Origin: Lethocerus indicus | Lineage: Eukaryota; Arthropoda; Insecta; Hemiptera; Belostomatidae | Assembly: GCA_019843655.1 (NCBI GenBank) | Contig: JACDQD010000006.1 | Coordinates: 10,284,034-10,348,033 of the forward strand | DNA: 64,000 bases | Direction: 5' to 3' | Part shown: positions 53,881-64,000 of the stretch, one piece after another | Layout of the letters: every line of letters starts with the position of its first letter | Position numbering within the stretch: position 1 is the first letter of the stretch | Made by a program: the position numbers and the translations under genes | Notes under the pieces: model-generated | Seen by the model: only the letters and a program-made list of their open reading frames with translations | Databases searched by the model: none | What the model was told of the DNA's origin: nothing

Positions 53881-54028
53881 ATGTCAAAGGGAGGCGGGGG
53901 CGGCGGGGCGGGGGCGGCACCCGGCACTCGCCTCCGGCTCAGTGGGCGCCAAGCTACCGACTGGTCTGCTACCCAGTGCATCGCGGTCATGGTCTGTTTT
54001 ACGCCCTCCCTTCCGCTCACCCACCATC
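53881..54028 (+). CDS. Possible alternative first coding exon in a GC-rich island
   Basis: An ATG at 53881 opens a 49-codon frame that runs to a strong donor, ATC|gtaagta, at 54029. An in-frame TAG nine bases upstream (53872) limits it to this ATG. The frame ends with one leftover base, the phase needed to join the exon at 62831, where the split codon would become Arg before GEPIGRPDKP. The predicted start is Gly/Ala-rich (MSKGGGGGGAGAAPG), which is largely a by-product of a G-rich tract. A rival reading treats 53777-54028 (252 nt, after a ttgcag acceptor with a poor pyrimidine tract) as an internal exon in another, phase 0-0 frame that is also open throughout. Two open readings at one donor weaken both. 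Treat this as a candidate only. Confidence 0.17.
53889..53914 (+). other. G-quadruplex-forming motif
   Basis: Four G runs (3, 5, 4 and 5 bases) are separated by loops of four, four and one bases. The motif lies just after the ATG at 53881 in the GC island. Confidence 0.7.
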
Positions 54029-55063
54029 GTAAGTACACCGCTCATTAACACCGGCGCTGTGGTCGAAGCATTCAAAAGGATTCATTTCAGGCAGGCCTTT
54101 ACTGCGTAAACTTTTATCGGATGGCTTTTAGATTAATTAAGGAGCTGGGCCTTACTTTTTTATTAAAAAGATATATTAAAGGCCGGGTGCTCGTCGTTGG
54201 CATTGTTGGAGAGACATGTTGCTAATTTAGATTAAAATATGCCAGAATACGGGCTAATTATTTTTAAAATCGTGTCACTGTATGGTTTGCAGGACATCTA
54301 AATGTTTAGTTTAGATTCGGAGGATTCGAGAAATAATTGCCAGGGGATTGTTCCCGACTGTTGAGCGGCTGAGAGCCGAACGTCGGCTCGTTACTGCGTT
54401 CCCATTAATAATAAACCCGCGGAGTAAGTCATCCCCGATACGTTGGTGGACTTGTTTTTATTGTGTCTATGTTGGGGCGGCTCGTTATTAGGCGTCGGGC
54501 TGTTTGACTAAATGGGGGCGGTATAATTCATGGGCCGAGGAATGCTCACGGCGGTAATTTCATTTGGACGTGATCACGACCGGCTTCACCTCTCCACGCT
54601 AATTACTCCCGGCTGAATCACGGAGCTCGCTCCGGCTATGCCCCCTTCTCAATTTAGACCATTATCCGCCGGTTAACAAAATATTTTACATAGCGGGACC
54701 ATATTTTTTAATACCCAAATGAATAAGGCGCAGTACAAATAAGAATTAAATCTTACTTAATTCATACAAATGCCATTTTGACTCTGGACAATACTCAGTT
54801 ACGGTAGTAGTTGATACAAATTGGCGAACAATTTATTTTCAAATTAATTTACGTAGGGTAGTTTTACAATACACGATATTGGGACATGCCTTTATACTTT
54901 CCACTTGTTTGGTGTAATAATACTGGGAAAGTTGCAATATTAAAAACCAGAGAATAAACTATACACTCCTTCCACACAATCGCACTTTGCATTGTACTTC
55001 AGTTCACAAGCAATTTGGATTCAGTGCACTATACAGGCTGCTTGTTATTGGTGGACTGATCAC

Positions 55064-55091
55064 CGGCGGTACGACAGGTCGTGTACCGCCG
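55064..55091. repeat. Inverted repeat with 9-bp arms
   Basis: The arms cggcggtac (55064-55072) and gtaccgccg (55083-55091) flank a 10-base centre. It is a GC-rich hairpin with no assignable function. Confidence 0.7.
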
Positions 55092-55735
55092 TTGGAACTA
55101 TAACACTGTTAATAGACCACTTAAACTGTGATCTTCACGGGTGTCATTCACAGAACGCCATACACTGAAGACTGCTATCCTCGCTGGGCGACAGGGCCCT
55201 CCCTCTCATCCTATTTTCTCACGCTGTTGTTTTTGCATTGTGAATTTGCAAACGGCCTCAGAAAATAAACAAATCTGGGGTTGGTCTGAAAAAAATTCTG
55301 GATACTTAATATTCAGACGTTTAAACGGGGAAAAAAACAGAAGTACCTGTGGCAAGCAGCTGTTGGTTGTGGCGGTGATCTTGATAGGCCGGCCGTTTAG
55401 TTAATTGGAGGGTCCGCCTCGCCCTCAGCCGGACCCCTAATTAAATTGTGACTTTCAAGTTTCTAGATAGCTTAAATCATACGAATAGTGTGTAGAACTG
55501 TCGTATTTTCAATTAATTCAAATTTAAATAAGACTCGCCTTTCTTTCAAGTTACAAATATACAACAATCGTGTAGTTATTCTATTTGTTTACTTTACATT
55601 ACACTTATCTATCGTTATTCTCTCAAAATGTAATAAAACTTAAAACACTGTAGATCCAGGCGATTAGGTTGCATGCGGTTTATCACTGAGAGTTGGCGAA
55701 TTATATTTGTTAGGACAATGTCAATTTTTTTTCAG

Positions 55736-55797
55736 GCTTGTTAATGAATCTGGCCATAAGGCTGATCGGCTGGAGAGACCGATGCGGCGTTAAATAA
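55736..55797 (+). CDS. Possible alternative terminal exon inside the large intron
   Basis: A strong acceptor (a run of eight T followed by cag, ending at 55735) precedes a short open stretch. Read in phase 1 to join 42131, it completes a Gly codon and adds 19 residues beginning LLMNLAIRLIGW before a TAA at 55795-55797. An AATAAA hexamer overlaps that stop at 55793-55798. This is the arrangement of an intronic early-termination exon, although a polyadenylation hexamer overlapping the stop would sit very close to it. A second frame (phase 2 entry) is open over almost the same stretch and also ends at a TAA, so coding evidence is weak. The sequence pattern alone supports this. Confidence 0.12.
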
Positions 55798-56793
55798 AGG
55801 GCGGGCACAGTGTGGTGGAGCGAAACTCAATTAAGATTATAATAACTTCATCTTGCGCTCTTTCTCGGGTTGGGGGTCATTTAAAACGGGTCGGGGCCTA
55901 ATCGGACCGGTAATTTAAGCTCGGCTCCTAACGCTCGGCCGGCCTACGCCTCGTAGGTTTGATTTCAGAGGCGGGCTCAGACCGGCCTAATTTAATTGTG
56001 CGCCCGACTGTACAATTAGCGCTTTGGCGAAGGCAGGCCCTTTAGGGCCTCGATCGTTAAAAAAAACGAAAATTAAATTATAGCAACAATAAATATTTTC
56101 AACCTCGAGCAAATACGCACGCTTTCAAAGAGAATATTATACCGTAAACAAATCTCCCTATTAAGAAATAGAAACAAGGCTGACTTGTTCAATTATCCCG
56201 ATATTCGGTCTGGAACAAAGGCGCTTAATAAAATACACTGACAAGAGCATTGTCTCAGATGTACAGCCGGGGCTTTGCGATTGGATTTCGTTCTCCTATC
56301 GGCGCGGATTTCAACATTAATTCGAGCCCTCCCTCCGGTTTCTTACTTTGAGGGTCCAATTAGAGGCTCCATGTACGAGCCTTATATATTGCCAGTAGGG
56401 CCACGCCGTCCTCCCTCTCATTCCTCTGTTCGCCCGAGCGTTCGTCGTTTTGTAATAAATTCTCCCCCATTTATTGGTCCGGGGTTTGGAGCTGCCGCTG
56501 ACAACGTCCCAAATTGTTTAATTACCGATTGTAACGCTCGCTGACCTTTCGACCGCGCCAACGATAAACTTCGTCCTTGTACGAGGCACACTCTCAAGGA
56601 ACCGTGTACCAGACATATAATGACATATCGGGTTTCGGAACCCGGTATTCCCCCAACGAACAATATATTTTTACGCTCCGTAACATATTTATTTCTTTAA
56701 TTATTAGCTCGGAATATGAAAATGGAATTTTCGCCACGTGCGATCACGATTTCGACAAATGACCCATTATGTCGCAATATCGATCGGTAAACC

Positions 56794-56794
<1 letters not shown>

Positions 56795-56833
<39 letters not shown>
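56795..56833. repeat. (AT)n microsatellite
   Basis: A pure TA dinucleotide tract. Confidence 0.95.
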
Positions 56834-56835
<2 letters not shown>

Positions 56836-58341
56836 AAAATTTAACAAAATCAATTTAGATTATTCTCAATTTGAATATCTACCCAATTCAAGCGGTAAAA
56901 ATGAATTTTTATATTATTAGCCGAATTTATTTGGACAGAACTTTTTAATATCGATTAAAAGAAGTCGATTCTTTTTCGCCCCAGGGTCGTAAAAGAAATC
57001 TGCGACGGTGCTCGGATTTAAGAGTTTTCCAATATGTTTTTTCAAGATGTTATTGGATGGCCGGGGGCGGCGTTGAAGGGTTGGTCCTATAATTGGCACC
57101 CCTTTACCCAAAATGGCCGTCCTCCGCCCCCGCCGCTAATAACAATCTCCGGCCGGCGGTCCCCATGGTAACAATTACCCTCAGTTTCTCTCATTAGGGT
57201 CCAGCCCCTCACTCCCTAATGCTCCTTCTTCATTTTCTAATTTTGCTTTCTCTCCCTTTACGGTTGTCGTTCGCTCTTCCTCCGGACCTTTCCGGGCCTC
57301 GAATTCGGGGATTCTTTCATCGAAAAGTAACAAAAGTATGAGCCGCACCTACGTCCCCTGTTTTGTCCCACTGATTACTTAGTGCCATTTAACTATTTTC
57401 AAACTGTGAATGGGCATTCAAATTATATATTTTGGTTCGTTGCGGGTCCGACCGAAACCGTACACTCGAGTTATCAGGGAGGCATTCACGGCTAACTGGC
57501 ACCGAGCCGTCCACCAATTAACACATACGAGAGTCTCCGTAGTCGAAAAAAAACCCCGGTAATTAGTATACGGCAATTAAGGAGAGCGATCTCCCGAACG
57601 TGTGCTACAAATTAAACAACACCTATGTGTGTGTGTGTTTTTAAGTACTACAAACACAACACTACAACGCACACAACAAACAAGGAGGGAGTGAGAGCGA
57701 GAGAAAAAAAAGAATATTGAAATTAACTCCGAGCTTATAACACGCGGTGGGCCTGGAATCACGTATAAGTCATAATCGTGTTCGACCGTACCCCCCCTCC
57801 CGCCACTCTCACTCCGTTGGTACCGGTTTCCTGTTAATTACGTTTTCCCACTCCGATTAATTAAGACCGTGGAAAAAACTATGATTTTCCATCACTTGCG
57901 AACGTTTCTTAAAACGATGGTTGATTTTTTTTATATTGAAAATGTCTGTGCATCCACACAGATCATCGTCTTCTACTGACAAAATATCTAAAATCATTTT
58001 GCCGGCAATACGGATTTAAAATCTGGCAATAAATCACCACTCGCAATTAGCCAAAATAAAATCTCCTTATTCAGAATTTGCCGATCCAAAAACTAAATGT
58101 GGAAGGACCTTTTATGGACAAAGGACCCTTGCAAATAATTTAACTACTTTATTGTCCTTAACGATTGAAATATTAATAATTAACGACGATATTTATTTCT
58201 GCCAAAAAAGAATAAATGTTGAGTATTATTTCTGTTTGTCCGTTTTAACAGTTTCCATCTCCAGGTCGTCGGAACCGCAAAAAGGATTAGAGGGGATAAA
58301 GACTTGGGAGGGAGGATAAATCTATAATAGAGACGCTAAAA

Positions 58342-58370
58342 TGTATGTGTGTGTGTGTGTGTGTGTGTGG
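58342..58370. repeat. (TG)n microsatellite
   Basis: A TG dinucleotide run, potentially Z-DNA forming. It is followed within 50 bases by a G-rich tract and a gcgcgcgcg run. Confidence 0.95.
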
Positions 58371-61234
58371 ATTGAGGAGTTTTGGAGGAGGGGAAAGGGA
58401 GGGGGGGTGCGCGCGCGTTTTTAATTTGACGAAATGGGCGGACCCCCGGTAATAATGCCATTAAGGCTGGCGACTCCCTACCCCCTCATCCTACTCCTCC
58501 TTCTTTTCCTCTTCGTCTTCCCCTCCCTTCACTCCCTCTCTCTCTAACTCGGTGTCTTCCCTATCGCCCCGTCTCTCCGGTAGTCCCATTCCTGGTGACG
58601 TGAAGCGGGTGATTTTTCCTCCTCCGTGTACGGGGGGGGCGAGGCGAGGGAGGTCCCGGAGTTAGTGGAGGACTGGGGCCGGGTATTTGTCTAGGGCCGG
58701 CGGAGTAATGCAGTCATCAGAGAGCTGGCGGGCCCCCGTGTGTCCGGCTATATTTTATTAAAACCCCCCTCCTACGCCGCCCCCAGGGAGGCCTGCTAGT
58801 CTCACCTTACTGCTTACTCTTAAACCCATCTACCCTATAACTATTTATTTCTTTGCCTTTCCGTCCTGGCCGCCAGGAGTACCTGTCGTATAATTTTCCT
58901 GCCGAAAAAGGCCCTAGCTCCTTAGTTGTAACGACCGAATTATTTTTTCAGCCGAAATCTCGGACTACTATTTCTGCAATAATCGATAATAAACGTAAAT
59001 AATATACAAGATTACATACACATATTGTAGAATGAATGTATTGTTATATTTTTATAAATAATACTATTTCAATTAATCGATAAATCGTTTATTTAACATT
59101 TGCTTATACATTCGAGCTTATTAGAAATAAAAAACAATGACAGTGTACGATATTAAAAAACGCATGAAATATCAGATCGACGCTGACGTGGTCAGGATAT
59201 ATCGCGACATGTTAATTATCGTTGATTGGTTCGGCGTGAAACATAATTCATATTCGTTAAATTATAACTGGGTACAATTAGAAAGAGTTCCTTGATCCCT
59301 CCCCTCGCCGATGTCTCTTCCTCGTTAAGTATAATTATCAGACGTTCGTTAACTCCTCCTACTGCTCTTCCTCCCCCCCCTCCCATCATTCTTCTTTATT
59401 CTCCCGAGAGTTGCCGAAAAAGAAAAGGATTTAATTAGACAATTACCATTGACTAGAGCGTGTGTCACTTAGAATCCCCCGGGCGGGTGACTTTTCATTA
59501 AGCAATTATTTCAATTTGAAACTCAATTAGAGCGGGCGGCATCCCGTGCTAAGGTGTGTGGGGACTATGCGTGGCAGGCGCCTTGTCTAATACTCCTTGT
59601 GTATTACACTTCACTCCAGTCCAATGATCCATCCCTGGCTCTGATCCTGATTATTTCTTTCGACCTTACGATTTCCTGAGAAGTCCTGGCCCTAATCACA
59701 GGTTATTGACAGGGATAATGAATGAAAAAACAAGAGGGGAAGAATTCATAACCGACAAGTAGTTTCCTCTTACACCTAAATTACTATCGCCTTATATTAA
59801 CATATAACCAACCAATAATCTACAGTAATAAATAATTCCGTCGGTATCAAGTTTTCTCGGCCGCCCACAGTCCCCATTGGCTGGAGCCTACGTGGTCTGA
59901 CATTTCGTCGGGAAGACCGGAAACTGTAATTATGGTTATGCTCTTTCCGTTAAGGGCGCTTCTAATTAAAGATATGATTGACGTAAAGGTCAGTGAGCCC
60001 CGGGGAAAAAAAGAACATCACGCTAGTGGAGGACCGCGCAGCCCCTTCTGTCGATTCCCACCCGCTTATTGGTTATTGATAATGGAATTGCGGCATGCTA
60101 TCTATTTTGCACGCGCTCCTTCTTGTCCGAATAATGATTTCGTGTGTATTTTGGTTCGGTATTAAGTTTCTTAATCGAATATTTCGGGCGTGAAGTGAGG
60201 ATACGAAAGGTTTTTATCTGTATAAAAACTTTGTTCGAAGTATGAATTCGAGGTTCAAATGGCAAATGGAAAATTCATTTCTGATGCCTACAAGCTCCCT
60301 TAGAACAGAACCCATATGGTACATTGCAGGCAATACTTGAGTGGTAGGTTATTTGCATGGGCTTGTAGTCCGGCGGGAGATGCAATATTGATGCCCGGCA
60401 GTATGAGGCCACATGACCGTTACTCCTGGCTCCTCAGTTGCTCTTGAAACATTTAGTGCGGCCGCAACAAAAACCTTTCCGTCCGATTAGCCGGAAAACA
60501 TTTCGGACCGGGAATAATGTCTCTATTTTCATTCTGGACAACAGTCGCGGTTGTCCTTCAGGGGGATGAGCAAATGTTGTTAAACGTCAGTGTTTAAGAA
60601 AAAAAAATGTTAACTGCCAAAAAAACGAGGTTTTACTCCTCGTGGAAACTATCGGTCTAACGACCGGCGCATTTAGACAACAACGAGCCGACTTATTAAT
60701 AATACATTCATGAAATCTTAATTGGGGGGTTATTACCGGAAGGGGGCCGCGGCTATCTCCGCCGGAATAGCACCAAATTAGGCTCCTTTAATGAGCTGGC
60801 GTTTGGGCGAAAAATCAACTTCTGGGCGGAGAATAAAAAAAAAGAAGAAAGAACGAACTGAAATTAAAACGAATAATTTCCAGTTCGAGGCCGTGGCATA
60901 ATTTTTCGAGATTGTTTTAAAATTTGTGATTCAGCCGAGCCAGCTAAATAGGGACGTTTCATCAATAACGCCGCTGCGATATTAAAAATAATTAGAGGAG
61001 ACGGACTGGCAAGCGACTAACTCGGGTTTAACGGTTTTATTTTAATATATCTGTTAGAAGAAATGTCTTATTAGAGTTGGATTTGAAATACCAGGAACGG
61101 ACTGTCCTTATTCCGAGACCAGAAGGGGAGGCGGGGTATGAGGCTACCGTTGAATAATAGAATGGTGTGCGTTATTGATGGAGAGCCGGAGTAGGGACGG
61201 GGGGGTGAGATGCAAAACGTATGCGTGGCCATTA

Positions 61235-61277
61235 GGGGGTGGTGGGTGGGAGGGAGAGAGGGAGGGAGGGAGGAAGG
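61235..61277. repeat. G-rich purine tract (GGGAGGGAGG type)
   Basis: Repeated GGTGGG and GGGA units could form a G-quadruplex on the plus strand. Confidence 0.8.
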
Positions 61278-62432
61278 TCCCGAGGGCGTGCTAGAGCTAC
61301 ACATGTATCCTGCGGACCCTCACTGTCCAGGGACCTGGGCTACTGGTCCCTACCTCTCCTGTCTCCTGTCCACCCCACCCGCTATTATACTAACCACCGC
61401 CTCGGGCCTTAATATACTCCCTTCCGAACCCGCTTCATTTCTTACTGCCGTTGGATTTGGGGAGAGGATTCAATAACAACGGAGCGAGACTTCGATCCCG
61501 TGGACTCAGCATTTAATAGTAACATTTTATCCAGGCCTATGTTACCCATTGCTTCGTTTATCTTAATGAATGGTAAAAACCTGTAAGTACTGTAAAACTC
61601 GAGTAGAGTACAGATTTCATACTGGTAGTACAGTTTAATTCTTAACAGTGGGCACTCGTATGTTCGGGACGCGTGTGAAACTTCTTTTCCAACATCGGAG
61701 AACAGGAAGATGGCATTTGGCAATTCAATCGGTAGCCCAATTTTAAGCATTCGCGCTCCTCCTCCGAATAGGCGATTTCGTTCCCAGATGCCACCTCCGC
61801 CCAAAAAATGTTGATCACGACACAGGAAGACCCGAAGGCATTCGCTTCTCGGAAATTGGACCTTTCTTTTTGCGCTTGTCAGTCCACCGTGCTGACCGAT
61901 AGGGGTTTCCGTTTCCCTTTTAGGGCGACTCGTTTTGACGGTAAAGCTCGTCGCCGGACGTCTCTCGCGCCTCGCCAAATGCTAATGGCCGTTCGGGGGA
62001 ACAGAAAAAACACCGACGGATACCTCCCCCAACCCCGTTCCACTAATGGGGCGCTCCTTACTCGCGTTGGAAATGTTTTATAATATTTCGAATCCGCTTC
62101 GATTACAGCATTCATTGTCCTCATCAAAAGCTCATAGTCGAGACAAGCCGTCCATAACAAAACCGATTATTGCAACGTTCGAAAGGCCAAAGTATCAGTT
62201 ATTCGCTGGGCCACTCCGACGATAATATACGTATGTTGATTTTAGTCCGAGAGCGTGCACCTTTAATATTCAAAGGGCGGCGATAAATTTCAAACGGCAA
62301 TTTCATTAGTGTCCAGCGGTATGCGGTCCGGTCCCGTGCCGGCGAGATGGTGGTGACGCCCTCTTAAATTGGCTATGCATAGTTGACGAGCGGACACCCG
62401 GCTTCCATACTAACCGAATTCCAGGGAATTGC

Positions 62433-62447
62433 TCCCCCCCCCCCCCC
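62433..62447. repeat. Poly-C homopolymer and pyrimidine-rich flank
   Basis: A long C run starts a pyrimidine-rich segment that continues to about 62530. Confidence 0.9.
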
Positions 62448-62830
62448 TCTTACACTCCGTCCTTGCTTCGCTTCTTCCCTTCTGTGTTTCTCCTCCTCCC
62501 TCCCGTTCATCCGGCTTCCACCCGCATTCCCGATAACCGATAGTGAAGAGGCATCGCGCTCCTCATCATCGGCGTTCCCCACCTCCTTTTCGGATCCCCG
62601 TGCGAATCCAACGGTCGATATCCTCCCTTTCAACGCACGGCAAGTGGAACAAAATGAAATATGAACATAAATGCAATGTACATACATCATACGTGAAGTT
62701 GAACTGCCGCTTCAACCAAAATACCACACCGGTACTACAAAATATTAGTAAGACCGTTCATTCGACGGAAACACTTTTAATTTCTGCCTCTATTTTTCAA
62801 TTCCCTAATTTTTTATTTACTCTTGCGCAG

Positions 62831-62881
62831 GTGGCGAACCTATCGGCAGGCCAGACAAGCCCACGAGCCCGACCACAAGTG
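62831..62881 (+). CDS. Internal coding exon, next in frame after 42039-42131 (51 nt, phase 1-1)
   Basis: This short exon follows a good 3' splice site: a CTAAT branch-like motif at 62805-62809, a T-rich tract and a gcgcag acceptor. It ends at a consensus G|gtgagt donor. Read in phase 1, its first two bases complete the Gly codon started at 42131, and the peptide continues GEPIGRPDKPTSPTTS, leaving one G for the next exon. The peptide is Pro/Ser/Thr-rich and looks like a disordered linker after the charged helix of the preceding exon. The length is a multiple of three and both ends are phase 1, so this is a natural cassette exon. The other two frames are also open because the exon is short, so the phase assignment depends on the match with 42039-42131. 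I do not recognise the family. Confidence 0.55.
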
Positions 62882-64000
62882 GTGAGTCAATTTACTCGTT
62901 AAATTATATTTTCAGCACGACTTTCAGGTTTTCGTATAGTTCGTATAGTAGAAATTTTAAAACTTCTCACTTCCATCCCTGGCTTCTAAACCGGGTAGTG
63001 CAACCGGGTCAGGAATATTCGTGAGATACCTCTTGGTCTTTAACCAAATGGAAATGTCTTTAACATTTCTGCCTTGAATCTGAATGTAAAATAAGGAGAC
63101 GAATGGGGGAATGATTTGTATTAGTCCGATGGGACGTGTCGCTAATTGCGCTGGGCCTGTGGGTATCTTATTTTTTCTCCGCCGGCGAGATCTGTATCGC
63201 TCGATAAACCGAGGCACGATGCATGAATTATTGATGCCGGCCGCTGCCAACTGAGATCCAACTTGCAATTAAAACTTGCCCGGATTCAAATGCGAAAGTT
63301 CTATATGGAAACTCGACAGTACGGCATTCTCTATGCCCCCTGGTGAAGGAATAGATTCCTAGTACCGTTGACCCTTGGGCTATTCAGTGTTTGGATAGTT
63401 CACCATGTGTTCTTATAATGCTAAGTATCCTATGCTTATAGAGATTTTTTCAACTATTTCAGTAATTATCGGAAGAAAACAATTGGCAAACCTATAATGT
63501 TTCTAATAAAAAGAACTTATGTATGTTGAGATAAAAAATACACGTTACCTAGTATCGTTATTCAGATTTATTTGTGAGTTTTAAAGAAGCAACATAATTG
63601 TTTTACAATGCAGACATTAAGTCTGCACATTAAGTATGCCTAATTAAGTACTATTTTGATTTTTCTTGAGTTTATGCAGATCCTCTCGATTAATTGAAAA
63701 TACTAATAATACTAATTAAATTTTTAACAATAACGATACATTTCGTTACTAAAGGATGTCCGCATTAGTTTTTTTCTGTATCATGCAATGCGAAGCAATA
63801 TCATATAAAATAGATAAATAAGCGCGACATTTAACCATATTTTTACGACGACAGTATATCGCCTACTACCGGTTGCTCCGATTTTTAAGAAAAACGCATA
63901 TCCCCTTCTCCGCTCTTTTAAACTAGCATAGAATATGTTCCTATAAATTTTACGATCGCGCTTCGAGTCATTTCCGCGACTATCCTCATAAAAACCTATA
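62882..64000 (+). other. Start of the next intron, no further exon seen
   Basis: It begins with the consensus gtgagt donor. The last kilobase is AT-rich with no exon-like segment. A small inverted repeat (tgcagac-attaa-gtctgca) lies at 63609-63627 and overlaps a direct repeat of acattaagt. Confidence 0.5.

Larger units (their letters stand above)
42132..62830 (+). other. Large intron (about 20.7 kb) between the two best exons
   Basis: It begins with gtaatt and ends with gcgcag. Apart from the candidate exons at 53881 and 55736, it holds only short or unrecognised open frames. Noticeable blocks are a G/C-homopolymer-rich part (44780-45720), a stop-poor area at 47090-49100 with a perfect hairpin, the GC island at 53770-54030, and purine/pyrimidine-skewed DNA at 58340-58800 and 61195-61280. 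The remainder is AT-rich with many TAATTA cores. An intron this long could harbour enhancers. Confidence 0.5.

Noticed and set aside
61442..61978. The longest open frame in the window, 178 codons on the minus strand
   Set aside because: No recognisable domain or low-complexity signature, no splice context, and overlapping plus-strand open frames. Length alone is not unusual for a 64-kb window with GC-rich patches.
1..64000. CRISPR array, prokaryotic operon, viral or complete transposon genes
   Set aside because: No regularly spaced repeats, no tightly packed frames and no reverse-transcriptase, transposase or capsid-like motifs were seen.

Overview
The window looks like intron-rich nuclear DNA from an animal, most likely an invertebrate. 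There is no dense ORF packing, no ribosome-binding-site or operon layout, no rRNA or tRNA, and long AT-rich stretches carry many TAATTA-type cores and short microsatellites. CpG is common throughout rather than depleted, which argues against a heavily methylated vertebrate genome. I cannot name the species.

Protein-coding signal is very sparse. The best supported exon is 42039-42131 (+): 93 nt, with a branch-point-like CTGAC, a pyrimidine tract and a cag acceptor upstream, and a gtaatt donor downstream. It encodes a charged helix-like peptide (TKGWLRDAE ... HARLGINP). A second exon, 62831-62881 (+), is 51 nt with an equally good acceptor and a consensus gtgagt donor. The two fit together exactly: both are phase 1 at each end, and joining them gives the junction LGINP-G-GEPIGRPDKP. 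They are separated by one intron of about 20.7 kb. A 42-nt candidate microexon at 34791-34832 has the same phase and would join directly upstream. All three are multiples of three, so each could be skipped without breaking the frame. I do not recognise the protein family. The plus strand therefore appears to carry an internal slice of one long-intron gene, with its first and last exons outside the window or unrecognised.

Layout: 1-34790 has no convincing exon and holds intronic or upstream DNA with microsatellites, a duplicated element near 15.4/15.8 kb, a CRE palindrome at 26.8 kb, a duplicated 21-mer at 31.6/31.9 kb and a degenerate tandem array at 33.75-34.06 kb. 34791-42131 holds the candidate microexon, a YY1/Pho-like site at 37.19 kb and the strong exon. 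42132-62830 is the large intron, with GC-rich blocks at 44.8-45.7 kb, a perfect 16-bp hairpin with two E-boxes at 48.8 kb, a G-quadruplex-prone GC island and possible internal first exon at 53.8-54.0 kb, a possible early-termination exon at 55.7 kb and a cluster of non-B DNA motifs at 58.3-58.5 kb. 62831-64000 holds the second exon and the start of the next intron.

No CRISPR array, complete transposon ORF or RNA gene could be supported. The main uncertainty is that exon calls rest on splice signals, phase agreement and peptide character, without transcript or homology evidence.
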